Positions 1-6,348 of a stretch of 14,033 bases of DNA are shown in pieces. Location: the NCBI GenBank assembly GCA_028713875.1, contig JAQTNM010000016.1, forward strand, positions 1 to 14,033, written 5' to 3'. A program made the translations under genes and the position numbers. The notes under the pieces were generated by a model that was not told the DNA's origin, did no database searches, and worked only from the letters and a program-made list of their open reading frames with translations. This DNA comes from Candidatus Omnitrophota bacterium (GTDB lineage: Bacteria > Omnitrophota > Gorgyraeia > Gygaellales > Profunditerraquicolaceae). Numbering within the stretch: position 1 is the stretch's first letter; every line of letters starts with the position of its first letter.

Positions 1-270
1 AATTAAAGGCAGCACGCAGGCCAGGCGAAAAAATAAACCCAGGATGATAAGTATGCCTCCGGCAAATTCCGAAAAACCGGCCATAAACCCCCAGAATGCC
101 GGAGCGAATTTTATGCCTAATCCAGGCATAGCCATTAAACCCACATTGGTCCACATCTGCGGCCCGCCGAAGATCTTGGGGGCGCCGTGATAAATAAACA
201 TTGAGCCTATGCCTATACGCAAAATCAGCAGCCCTATATCCAGGTAGTTGCCTGAAAGTTTTTTTATCAT
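1..270 (-). CDS. DoxX family membrane protein (C-terminus outside window)
   Basis: Reading leftward from ATG at 270, 90 codons run to the window edge without a stop, so the gene is truncated. The protein begins MIKKLSGNYLDIGLLILRIG and has FIYHGAPKIFGG, then a Gly-rich hydrophobic helix with FAPAFWGFMAGFSEFAGG and ILIILGLFFRLACVLPLI. This is the pattern of DoxX/SURF4-like four-helix inner-membrane proteins: first helix, HG-x-x-K loop, second helix with E-x-x-G-G. A strong Shine-Dalgarno GGAGG lies 5 bases upstream of ATG and supports the start. DoxX proteins are linked to quinone or thiosulfate redox chemistry and to oxidative-stress complexes in some organisms, but the family is functionally mixed, so no reaction is assigned. 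It follows metW by 61 bp and has its own putative promoter. Confidence 0.8.
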   Translation of the reverse strand, partial: MIKKLSGNYLDIGLLILRIGIGSMFIYHGAPKIFGGPQMWTNVGLMAMPGLGIKFAPAFWGFMAGFSEFAGGILIILGLFFRLACVLPLI

Positions 271-293
271 AACTGCCTCCTTCCTGTTTTCTC

Positions 294-323
294 ATTATAA
301 CTTAAGGCGGGAGCGCTTGTAAA
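294..323 (-). promoter_or_regulatory. Putative sigma-70-type promoter for the DoxX gene
   Basis: On the minus strand there is TTTACA (318-323) and a perfect TATAAT (294-299) with an 18-base spacer, 24 bases before the DoxX start codon. The -10 box is consensus; the -35 box matches at 4 of 6 positions and the spacer is one base over optimum. This is prediction by eye only. Confidence 0.5.
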
Positions 324-331
324 GGGTAAAT

Positions 332-928
332 TCAGGGCTTGGTAATTACGAAGACCGCATTTAAGGCAAGGAGGTTGGGCCAGAGCCGGACAATTCTCTT
401 TTCCCCTAAATAATGCGCCTCCAGGATGCGGATGCCTTTCTGCCGGCAGAAATCCTTGAAGTCGCTGATGCCTAAAAAATGCAGGTTCGGGGTATCATAC
501 CAGCGGTAAGGCAGAGATGCGGTGATCGGGGCCTTGCCGCGGAAGAAGAACATTAGCCGGGCTTTGATATAGACAAAATTCGGGAAGCCCACGATTACCT
601 TTTTGCCCACGCGCAAAGCTTCCTCTATGACAAAACCCGCTTTTTTTGCCTGCTGCATGGTCTGGTTCAGGACGACGTAGTCAAAGGATTTATCGGGATA
701 TTCGCTTAACCCGCTGTCAATATCGCCGTGGAAAACGCTCAAGCCTTTTTCCACGCACTTATAGATAGCGGATTCATCCAGCTCTATGCCTTGCGCCTTA
801 ACGTTCTTCTGTGCGGCCAGCAGGCTGAGGAGCTCGCCTGCGCCGCAGCCTAAGTCCAGGACGCGGGAACCCGGCTCAATGATCCGGTAGATCACCCTGT
901 AATCTAAAGAAACATTATTAGGATTCAT
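332..928 (-). CDS. metW: MetW-type methyltransferase-fold protein
   Basis: This 198-aa protein is normal in length for MetW. The SAM-binding motif I, VLDLGCGAGELL, lies at about residues 23-34, and the MetW-typical NQTMQQ segment follows at about residues 88-93. The conserved VGFPNF and the late segment with LPYRWYDTPNLHFLG are also typical of the family. MetW is nearly always encoded directly after metX and is thought to support homoserine O-acetyltransferase in methionine synthesis; its own chemistry is less settled. Its ATG at 928 overlaps the last 11 bases of metX. No good Shine-Dalgarno is seen, so translation is probably coupled to metX. If the metX frameshift is real, ribosomes terminating early at 1622 could lower MetW synthesis. 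Confidence 0.93.
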   Translation of the reverse strand: MNPNNVSLDYRVIYRIIEPGSRVLDLGCGAGELLSLLAAQKNVKAQGIELDESAIYKCVEKGLSVFHGDIDSGLSEYPDKSFDYVVLNQTMQQAKKAGFVIEEALRVGKKVIVGFPNFVYIKARLMFFFRGKAPITASLPYRWYDTPNLHFLGISDFKDFCRQKGIRILEAHYLGEKRIVRLWPNLLALNAVFVITKP

Positions 929-2074
929 TTGTCTTTTTTAAGAAATGCTTGATCAGGTGTGTTTCTTCATCCACTTCCAGCAAAAAGGCGTCATGCCCGT
1001 AGGTGGACTTTATCTCGCAATACGTGGCATCCATATGCCGCAACTTTAGCTGCCGGACGATCTCCTGGGACTGGGAAGAAGGATACAGCCAGTCGGATTT
1101 AAAGGCAATGACCAGGAACCGGATATCGTAGCGCTTGCCTTTCGGAAACAGCTTATCCCCGGAGACGTCAAAATAATCCATAGCCTTGGTAATGTAAAGG
1201 TAAGAGTTGGCGTCAAAGCGCTTGACAAAATTATCCCCGCGGTATCTCAGGTAACCTTCAACTTCAAAATCCGCGCTAAATTTGAAGTTGTAATTTTTGT
1301 CTTTGAGCCGGCGCGAAAATTTCGCTTCCATGGACTGTTCGCTCATATAGGTTATGTGCCCGATCATCCTGGCTACGGCCAGACCCCTCTCCGGCTGCCC
1401 ATGGCCGTAATAGCTGCCTTCCCGCCAGGCAGGGTCAGCCATAACCGCCTGCCTTCCCACCTCATCAAAGGCGATCTGCTGGGGAGAATGTTTTAAAGTG
1501 GTGGCAATGGGTATGGCGCTCCTTAACCTCTCCGGATAAGAAGCCACCCATTGCAAGACCTGCATACCGCCAAGCGAGCCGCCTGCCACGCAAAGGAGTT
1601 TTTTAATGCCCAGTTGGTCGATCAAGTGTTTTTGCGCTTTAACCATTTCCCCAACGGTAATAATGGGAAAACTAAGCGCATACGGCTCTTAGTCTCGGGA
1701 TTTATGGAAGATGGACCGGTGGATCCCTTGCATCCGCCTATGATATTGGAACAGATGACAAAATACTTATTGGTATCAAAGGCCCTGTCCGGGCCAATCA
1801 TAATATCCCACCAGCCCGGATCCTTATCACCCTCGTGAAAACCCGCAGCATGGGCATCTCCGGACAAAGCGTGGGCTATCAGGATAGCATTGCTTTTATC
1901 CGCATTAAGCGCTCCGTAAGTCTCATAAGCCAGCGTAACCGGGCTAATAGACTTGCCTGATTCTAAAACCAGCTTATCAGGGTTTTGCGCAAAAGTAAAA
2001 TATTGCGTGGCAACCAGGCCTGCGCTTCCCGTCTCTGCAGATTTATTGACCTTCTCTGTGCGTTTTTTATCCAT
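918..2074 (-). pseudogene. metX: Homoserine O-acetyltransferase MetX, one-base frameshift
   Basis: MetX is an alpha/beta-hydrolase that acetylates homoserine, the activation step for direct sulfhydrylation by MetY. The 5' part starts at ATG 2074 and reads correctly through HALSGDAHAAG and CKGSTGPSSINPET, then runs into unrelated sequence and stops at 1622. The correct frame resumes with PYALSFPIITVGEMVKAQ and carries the nucleophile motif GGSLGGMQ, the Asp region SDWLYPSSQS and the His region YGHDAF, stopping at 918. The break lies at about 1686-1690; restoring one base there (for example AA to AAA) gives INPETKEPYALSFP and one continuous protein of about 386 aa, the usual MetX length. All three catalytic regions are intact, so it is either a very recent mutation or a sequencing/assembly error. 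A Shine-Dalgarno-like GAAGG precedes the start. Confidence 0.9.
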
Positions 2075-2112
2075 ACCTGCCTTCTTAAGTTAAAGATCGC
2101 AGAATGACATTT

Positions 2113-2140
2113 ATTATACAGATTCTAAAGAGAATAGCAA
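2113..2140 (-). promoter_or_regulatory. Putative sigma-70-type promoter for metX-metW
   Basis: In the 87-bp gap between cysK and metX the minus strand carries TTGCTA (2135-2140) and a perfect TATAAT (2113-2118) separated by 16 bases. The -10 box lies about 38 bases before the metX ATG. No operator or riboswitch is evident in the short leader, so metX-metW may be transcribed independently of the rrf2-metY-cysK genes. Confidence 0.6.
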
Positions 2141-2161
2141 GGGCTTAGCTGATTGAATTGC

Positions 2162-3097
2162 TTATACTTTTACATCCTGAAAAAGCCACGTGGTCAGGTA
2201 ACGTTCCCCTGTATCCGGAAGCACCGCAACGATAAACTTTCCTTTATTTTCTTTGCGCCTGGCTACCTCTAATGCCGCCCAAACCGCTGCTCCGCTTGAG
2301 ATACCGGCCAAGATCCCCTCTGATCTTGCCAGCTGCCTGGCAATTTCTCCGGCGTTATCATTGGTAACGCGGATGATCTCATCAACCAAATCCCGGTTTA
2401 AAACCTGTGGCACAAACCCTGCTCCTATCCCCTGGATTTTGTGCGGCCCCGGGTTGCCTCCCGACAAAACTGGAGAAGCATCAGGTTCAACCGCAATTGC
2501 CTTAAAGCTCTTTTTCCTTTTTTTAATTACCTCTGCAACGCCGGTGATTGTCCCTCCGGTGCCGACTCCGGCAACCAGAATATCAACCTGGCCGTCGGTA
2601 TCACCCCATATCTCTTCGGCCGTTGTCTTACGATGGATCTCCGGGTTAGCAGGGTTGTTAAATTGCTGGGGCACAAAACTATTCGGAGTAGAGCGCGCCA
2701 GTTCCTCGGCTTTTTCTACCGCGCCCTTCATGCCTTTTGCGCCTTCCGTTAACACAAGCTCGGCGCCGAAAATCTTAAGCAATTGCCTGCGTTCAAGGCT
2801 CATCGTGTCCGGCATGGTCAAAATCAACTTATAGCCCTTTGCCGCTGCGACAAAAGCCAGGGCTATTCCCGTATTACCGCTTGTAGGCTCAATAATGGTA
2901 GTGCCTTTTTTAAGCACGCCTCTTTGCTCTGCGTCTTCGATCAGCGCTACTCCTATGCGGTCCTTTACGCTTGAAAGCGGATTAAACGATTCCAGCTTCG
3001 CTGCTACTGTTGCCTGCAGCCCTTCTGCGATACGGTTAAGTTTCACTAAAGGGGTATTACCTGTGGTTTTCGTGATATCAGAAAATATCCTTCCCAT
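2162..3097 (-). CDS. cysK: Cysteine synthase (O-acetylserine sulfhydrylase A)
   Basis: A PLP-dependent fold-type II enzyme that makes cysteine from O-acetylserine and sulfide in the cytoplasm. The 311-aa protein starts MGRIFSDITKTTGNTPLV. The PLP lysine is Lys45 in SSVKDR, the substrate loop is EPTSGNTG, the phosphate-binding glycine run is GVGTGGTITG, and the late SSGAA motif and TGERYLTTWLF tail are also family hallmarks. An in-frame ATG six codons upstream (3115) is less likely because it lies in a leader hairpin. The ATG at 3097 has a strong AGGAGGAG at 3102-3109, four bases away. It follows metY after a 192-bp spacer of hairpins, so its output may be adjusted separately from metY. Confidence 0.96.
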   Translation of the reverse strand: MGRIFSDITKTTGNTPLVKLNRIAEGLQATVAAKLESFNPLSSVKDRIGVALIEDAEQRGVLKKGTTIIEPTSGNTGIALAFVAAAKGYKLILTMPDTMSLERRQLLKIFGAELVLTEGAKGMKGAVEKAEELARSTPNSFVPQQFNNPANPEIHRKTTAEEIWGDTDGQVDILVAGVGTGGTITGVAEVIKKRKKSFKAIAVEPDASPVLSGGNPGPHKIQGIGAGFVPQVLNRDLVDEIIRVTNDNAGEIARQLARSEGILAGISSGAAVWAALEVARRKENKGKFIVAVLPDTGERYLTTWLFQDVKV

Positions 3098-3109
3098 TTG
3101 TCTCCTCCT

Positions 3110-3144
3110 AAACAACCACTGCCTCTGGCGGTTAGTGGTTGTTT
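3110..3144 (-). promoter_or_regulatory. Hairpin abutting the cysK ribosome-binding site
   Basis: AAACAACCACT (3110-3120) and its exact reverse complement AGTGGTTGTTT (3134-3144) enclose a 13-base loop, giving an 11-bp perfect stem in the cysK leader RNA. The 3' foot of the stem touches the AGGAGGAG Shine-Dalgarno at 3102-3109 with no spacer. The stem has no U-tract, so it is not an ordinary terminator. It could stabilise the processed cysK mRNA or affect ribosome access; that role is inference. Confidence 0.65.
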
Positions 3145-3174
3145 ACTCCATGCTATGCACGGGGTTTTCGTTTA
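3122..3174. repeat. 53-bp direct repeat, copy 1
   Basis: This copy matches 3240-3292 at 41 of 53 positions by hand alignment without gaps. Conserved blocks are CCTCTGG at one end, TTGTTTACTC and CTATGC in the middle, and TTCGTTTA at the other end. Differences cluster in the arms of an internal hairpin around CTATGC, which here is imperfect (CCATGC TAT GCACGG). It lies between the cysK Shine-Dalgarno and an unrelated hairpin. Confidence 0.75.
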
Positions 3175-3178
3175 GCCA

Positions 3179-3226
3179 TGCCTCACGGGCCTTTATGGCT
3201 TGTTTTAGTCAGCACATAGTGCTGAG
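3179..3226. repeat. Two further hairpins in the metY-cysK spacer
   Basis: Between the two 53-bp copies lie TCAGCAC ATA GTGCTGA, a 7-bp perfect stem with a 3-base loop (about 3209-3225), and an AGCCAT / ATGGCT pair enclosing about 15 bases (about 3174-3200). With the hairpins inside the repeat copies and the one beside the cysK ribosome site, the 192-bp spacer contains five inverted repeats, most of them separated on the minus strand by TAAAC-like links. No T-box, SAM riboswitch or open reading frame is recognised here. Confidence 0.55.
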
Positions 3227-3239
3227 TCAACTGTTAATA

Positions 3240-3292
3240 CCTCTGGTGTTTAGCGTTTGTTTACTCTGCGCTATGCGCAGAGCCTTCGTTTA
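3240..3292. repeat. 53-bp direct repeat, copy 2, reaching the metY stop codon
   Basis: This is the partner of 3122-3174 at 77% identity. Its internal hairpin is perfect: CTCTGCGC TAT GCGCAGAG, an 8-bp stem with a 3-base loop. On the minus strand its first three bases (TAA, 3290-3292) are the metY stop codon, so the element is joined exactly to the end of the gene. The stem has no following U-run, so it is a weak candidate for termination but a good one for 3'-end protection of metY mRNA. Confidence 0.75.
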
Positions 3293-4585
3293 TATTGCTT
3301 TCTCCAATGCCTGCTCTATATCGGCAATGATATCATCAATGTGCTCAATCCCTATCGATAAGCGTATAAAATCCGGAGTTACCCCGGTTGCCAGCTGCTC
3401 TTGAGCCGATAGTTGCTGGTGCGTGGTGGTAGCCGGATGAATCGCCAGAGTCTTGGCATCTCCGACATTGGCAAGATGCGATATCAATTGCAGCGAGTCA
3501 ATAAACTTTTTACCTGCCTCTAACCCTCCTTTGATGCCGAACCCCAGGATTGCGCCTGCTCCTTTAGGCAGGTACTTCTTAACCTTTTCTCTTTCAGGGC
3601 TGTCCTCCAGGCCTGGATAGTTAACCCAGCTTACCTTGGGGTGCTTTTTCAAATACCTGGCTACGGCAAGGGCGTTTTCAGCGTGGCGGGGAAGCCGCAG
3701 ATGCAAAGTCTCCAGCCCCTGTAAAAGCAGGAATGAATTAAACGGGGAGATCGCCGGACCAAGATCCCTTAGCAGGGTCACCCGCGCCTTGATAATATAG
3801 GCGATATTGCCCAGGGCTTTTAGCGCCTCCACAAAGTTGATGCCGTGATAGCTGGGGTCGGGTTCGGAAATAAGCGGGAACTTGCCGTTGGTCCAGTCAA
3901 ATTTCCCCGAGTCTACGATCAGGCCGCCAAGCGAGGTACCGTGTCCTCCGATGAATTTGGTCGCCGAATAAACGATAATATCCACGCCAAAATCAAACGG
4001 CCTTAAGAGATACGGGGTTACGGTATTATCCAAAACGAACGGTATGCCGTTTTTATGGGCGATCTTGGCTATGGCCTCAAGGTCCGCAACGTCGTTCTTG
4101 GGATTGCCTATGGACTCGGCATAAATGGCCTTGGTTTTAGGAGTAATCGCCTTTTGATACGCGTTTAAATCTCCCGAAGGCACAAACTTTACCTTAATCC
4201 CCAGGCGCGCGAACGTATAGTGAAACAGGTTATATGTACCGCCATACAGGTTATCCGCTGAAACTATTTCATCACCGGCCTGGGAGATATTAAGCAAGGC
4301 CAGGGAAATGGCGGCTTGACCGCTGGCAGTGGCCAAGGCACCAACGCCTCCGTCCAAGGCGGCTACGCGTTTTTCAAGAACATTGGTAGTCGGGTTCATC
4401 AGCCTGGTATATATGTTACCAAACTCGCGCAGGCCAAAAAGATTAGCCGCATGTTCCGTATTCTTGAACTGGTATGAAGTTGTCTGGTATATCGGGACTG
4501 CCCTTGAGCCGGTTGCAGGATCGGGCTCCTGCCCTCCGTGCAATGCGAGCGTCTCTACTTTTAAACGGTTATCGATTCTGCTCAT
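3290..4585 (-). CDS. metY: O-acetylhomoserine sulfhydrylase
   Basis: A Cys/Met-metabolism PLP enzyme (fold type I) that makes homocysteine directly from O-acetylhomoserine and sulfide, using the MetX product. Its 431 aa match the usual MetY length and exceed the roughly 390 aa of MetB/MetC, in part through the characteristic insertions. The N-terminus has ETLALHGGQEPDPATGSRAV, followed by PIYQTTSYQF and the YTRLMNPT motif. The PLP lysine is Lys210 in YSATKFIGGHGTS, and the C-terminal segment includes HPATTTHQQL. A Shine-Dalgarno AAAGGAG precedes ATG by 6 bases. It lies 17 bp after the DUF3034 gene and before cysK in what is probably one transcript from the Rrf2 promoter. Assignment over a cystathionine enzyme rests on length, the N-terminal signature and the nearby metX. 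Confidence 0.95.
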   Translation of the reverse strand: MSRIDNRLKVETLALHGGQEPDPATGSRAVPIYQTTSYQFKNTEHAANLFGLREFGNIYTRLMNPTTNVLEKRVAALDGGVGALATASGQAAISLALLNISQAGDEIVSADNLYGGTYNLFHYTFARLGIKVKFVPSGDLNAYQKAITPKTKAIYAESIGNPKNDVADLEAIAKIAHKNGIPFVLDNTVTPYLLRPFDFGVDIIVYSATKFIGGHGTSLGGLIVDSGKFDWTNGKFPLISEPDPSYHGINFVEALKALGNIAYIIKARVTLLRDLGPAISPFNSFLLLQGLETLHLRLPRHAENALAVARYLKKHPKVSWVNYPGLEDSPEREKVKKYLPKGAGAILGFGIKGGLEAGKKFIDSLQLISHLANVGDAKTLAIHPATTTHQQLSAQEQLATGVTPDFIRLSIGIEHIDDIIADIEQALEKAI

Positions 4586-4602
4586 CCTTTTGCTCCTTTC
4601 TT

Positions 4603-5448
4603 TTAGAACGCATACTGGGCGCTTAATACAAAACCTTTGCCCAAGCCCTGCCTTGTAGAGCCCGCATAATCACCTGTATCGGCATAAGCAGCGATCAAAG
4701 TAAGGTCCTTGTTCGGCATCCAGGCCAGATGCACATCCCAGTAATTGGCGTTTTGCACCGCGGAAAACCGCGCCCCCTGTTTAAATTCATAACCGATGAC
4801 AAAACCGCGAGGAAGAACCAGGTCAATGTTGGCAAAACCGGTCAGCTTCCTTTTATTGCTGAATCCAAGCACTCCCGTTACATATTCTTGAGTAGAAAGA
4901 ACGCCGCCGGAGACAATCACCGGCACCGGCAACTGGGTTATCGTCTTGGTGGCTACGGCATACCAGTCCTGCCCGCTGGCGCGCAGCGCATTTAATCCGG
5001 CTTTACGCAATGCCTTGTTTCCTGTAGTCTTGTATATTGTCCCTATTGAAAAAGCAGGGACAAGTTCCGTGTTAAAAGAATTTTCCTCCAGCAGCAGAAG
5101 CTTGGCCCCGAGATTATTTTTATGAAAAGTCGGGTGGTCCTCCCAGGCGATATTCTCATAACCATAAGAAATTTCCAGCCTTTTAAACAGGGTATCCGCG
5201 ATGCCGGTCGCTGTCCAGTCGATCTTTGCATCCGGCAGATTCACATACCAAATGCCGAATCTGGGCTTACCTATGATATCCTGATCGCCGATCTTAAAAT
5301 CGCTTTCACCCTCGGCTAAATATGCCAATGGGTTGAACGCCACGCCGCCTACGCCTTCCAGATTATTGAACGGCGGCCCGGCAAATGCATCTTTTAAAAA
5401 TACAACCGTCAGCCCTAAAGCTGCAATAAATAACGCAAACTTTTTCAT
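4603..5448 (-). CDS. DUF3034-like outer-membrane beta-barrel protein
   Basis: A 281-aa secreted protein with a clear Sec signal peptide: MKKF, a hydrophobic core to about residue 19, then DAFAG with likely cleavage after Ala23. The mature part alternates polar and hydrophobic residues in short strands and ends in Phe (LSAQYAF), the usual C-terminal outer-membrane targeting signal. The order of segments (EGVGG near the start, LEISYGYE, NNLGAKLLL, ATKTITQLPVPV, NANYWDVHLAWMPNKDLTL, GLGKGFVLSAQYAF) resembles DUF3034 family proteins as I remember them. Transport substrate is unknown; its place between DUF2292 and metY suggests uptake or sensing of a sulfur compound, which is inference. GGAGG lies 7 bases before ATG. 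Confidence 0.75.
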   Translation of the reverse strand: MKKFALFIAALGLTVVFLKDAFAGPPFNNLEGVGGVAFNPLAYLAEGESDFKIGDQDIIGKPRFGIWYVNLPDAKIDWTATGIADTLFKRLEISYGYENIAWEDHPTFHKNNLGAKLLLLEENSFNTELVPAFSIGTIYKTTGNKALRKAGLNALRASGQDWYAVATKTITQLPVPVIVSGGVLSTQEYVTGVLGFSNKRKLTGFANIDLVLPRGFVIGYEFKQGARFSAVQNANYWDVHLAWMPNKDLTLIAAYADTGDYAGSTRQGLGKGFVLSAQYAF

Positions 5449-5533
5449 TTAAAAACCTCCTTGTATTTTTGCGTATTTACTCCAGCTGACTGGTTGCATG
5501 ACGCACAATTAAAATTTTAGAAAGAACTGGTTG

Positions 5534-5725
5534 CTAAATACCACCTCCTTCCTCAAGCTTCCATACGTCATCGAAACGTTTTCTCTTGGCTATCTCAATC
5601 TGGGTTATTTTCTTATCATGGACCTTGATCGTCACTGCTCCGTATTCCAAAGACCCTACGGCATCGCTGATATCCTTAATAATCGTATCGTTCAGAATTT
5701 TCTTTGTGTTCTGCTTGAAAGTCAT
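5534..5725 (-). CDS. Small DUF2292 (YezD-like) protein
   Basis: A 63-aa protein beginning MTFKQNTKKILNDTI. Its core GSLEYGAVTIKVHDKKITQIE fits DUF2292/YezD, a family of about 50-70 aa small proteins often found beside sulfur-assimilation genes and of unknown biochemical role. A longer in-frame start at 5794 would overlap rrf2; the ATG at 5725 has AAGGAGG six bases upstream and is preferred. It starts 10 bp after the rrf2 stop, so the two are clearly co-transcribed. The 85-bp gap to the DUF3034 gene contains a direct repeat GCAACCAGT and the short inverted repeat CCAG/CTGG, which could be an operator but is weak evidence. Confidence 0.82.
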   Translation of the reverse strand: MTFKQNTKKILNDTIIKDISDAVGSLEYGAVTIKVHDKKITQIEIAKRKRFDDVWKLEEGGGI

Positions 5726-5735
5726 CAGTGCCTCC

Positions 5736-6176
5736 TTAAATAGAATAGGCCAATGCCTGCTGCCCGAAACTTGCCTGCGCAGCCAACTCTTCAAAAGTTA
5801 TATGATCGATGATGTCGGATGTCGCCTTGTATACATTCTGCCAGATCTTCTGAAAGCTACATTTATATACGTCCCCGCAGGCGGAATAACCGTGCTTTAC
5901 GCAGGCTATCGGCTCTATGGGGCCGTCAATGAATCGCACAACTTCTCCCACGGTTATCTTAGCCGGCGGCCTGGAGAGCAAAAACCCTCCGATCTTGCCG
6001 CGCCTGCTTTCGATAAAGCCGCCTTTCTTCAAATCTAAAAGCACCTGCTCTAAAAATTTTACCGGGGCATCAATACGCTTAGCTATTTCATGGATGGTGC
6101 TAAGCCCTTTATCATAATGTAGCGCTAAGTCTAAAACTGCTTTTAGGGCATAATCACCGCGGTAAGTTATTTTCAT
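5736..6176 (-). CDS. Rrf2/IscR-family transcriptional regulator with three cysteines
   Basis: A 146-aa winged-helix regulator. The family N-terminus MKITYRGDYALKAVLDLAL, the recognition-helix region (STIHEIAKRIDAPVKFLEQVLLDLKKGGFI) and the SRRGKIGGFLLSRP wing are plain. Cysteines lie at 92, 100 and 106, close to Cys92/98/104 that bind the [2Fe-2S] cluster of E. coli IscR, so Fe-S binding is likely, though the first spacing is two residues longer. Rrf2 regulators next to cysteine or methionine genes, such as CymR of Firmicutes, commonly control sulfur assimilation. Here the gene heads the DUF2292-DUF3034-metY-cysK set, so autoregulation and control of sulfide use are the natural inference. Shine-Dalgarno AGGAG lies seven bases before ATG. 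Confidence 0.9.
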   Translation of the reverse strand: MKITYRGDYALKAVLDLALHYDKGLSTIHEIAKRIDAPVKFLEQVLLDLKKGGFIESRRGKIGGFLLSRPPAKITVGEVVRFIDGPIEPIACVKHGYSACGDVYKCSFQKIWQNVYKATSDIIDHITFEELAAQASFGQQALAYSI

Positions 6177-6218
6177 CTGTTTTCTCCTAATTGTCTATAA
6201 ACTTGATTAACATAGTAG

Positions 6219-6246
6219 AGTTTAGCATGATAAAAAAAATTGTCAA
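6219..6246 (-). promoter_or_regulatory. Promoter of the rrf2-led sulfur operon
   Basis: A perfect -35 TTGACA (6241-6246) and -10 TAAACT (6219-6224) are separated by a 16-base spacer that includes an eight-T run, a DNA-bending-prone stretch. Around the -10 box lies an imperfect palindrome CATAGTA..TTTAGCATG (6211-6229) that could be the binding site for the Rrf2 protein. The promoter call is solid by eye; the operator is speculative. Confidence 0.7.
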
Positions 6247-6266
6247 GTATTTTTTTATAAAAATTC

Positions 6267-6341
6267 AGGGACGGTTCTGAAGCCAAAGCAAAACTGTCCC
6301 CTTTTAGGGGACAGTTTTAGTTCACCTTGAGAACCCTCCCT
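6267..6341. repeat. Nested inverted repeat, REP/RAYT-like remnant and possible terminator
   Basis: The outer arms AGGGACGGTTCT (6267-6278) and AGAACCCTCCCT (6330-6341) pair at 11 of 12 positions. The inner arms AAAACTGTCCCC (6290-6301) and GGGGACAGTTTT (6307-6318) are perfect complements around a 5-base loop. Short imperfect palindromes with GGGACRGTT cores flank IS200-like REP-associated transposases (RAYT) in many genomes; no transposase is present here, so this would be a non-autonomous leftover. The inner stem ends in four Ts on either strand, so it may also stop transcription leaving the second thi4, which ends 8 bp away. Confidence 0.65.
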
Positions 6342-6348
6342 TGCGTTA

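Noticed and set aside
1622..1700. Programmed frameshifting in metX
   Set aside because: There is no slippery heptamer, no stimulatory structure is evident, and metX is not known to use frameshifting.
2253..2834. Long plus-strand open frame opposite cysK
   Set aside because: It is antisense to a clearly conserved enzyme, resembles no family and has no ribosome site; the same applies to other plus-strand frames in the window.
3098..3292. CRISPR-like array in the metY-cysK spacer
   Set aside because: Only two diverged copies at 77% identity, a single interval between them, and no cas genes; hairpin modules explain it better.
5449..5533. SAM riboswitch or T-box leader before the DUF3034-metY genes
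   Set aside because: Only 85 bp are available and no conserved riboswitch core or T-box sequence is seen.
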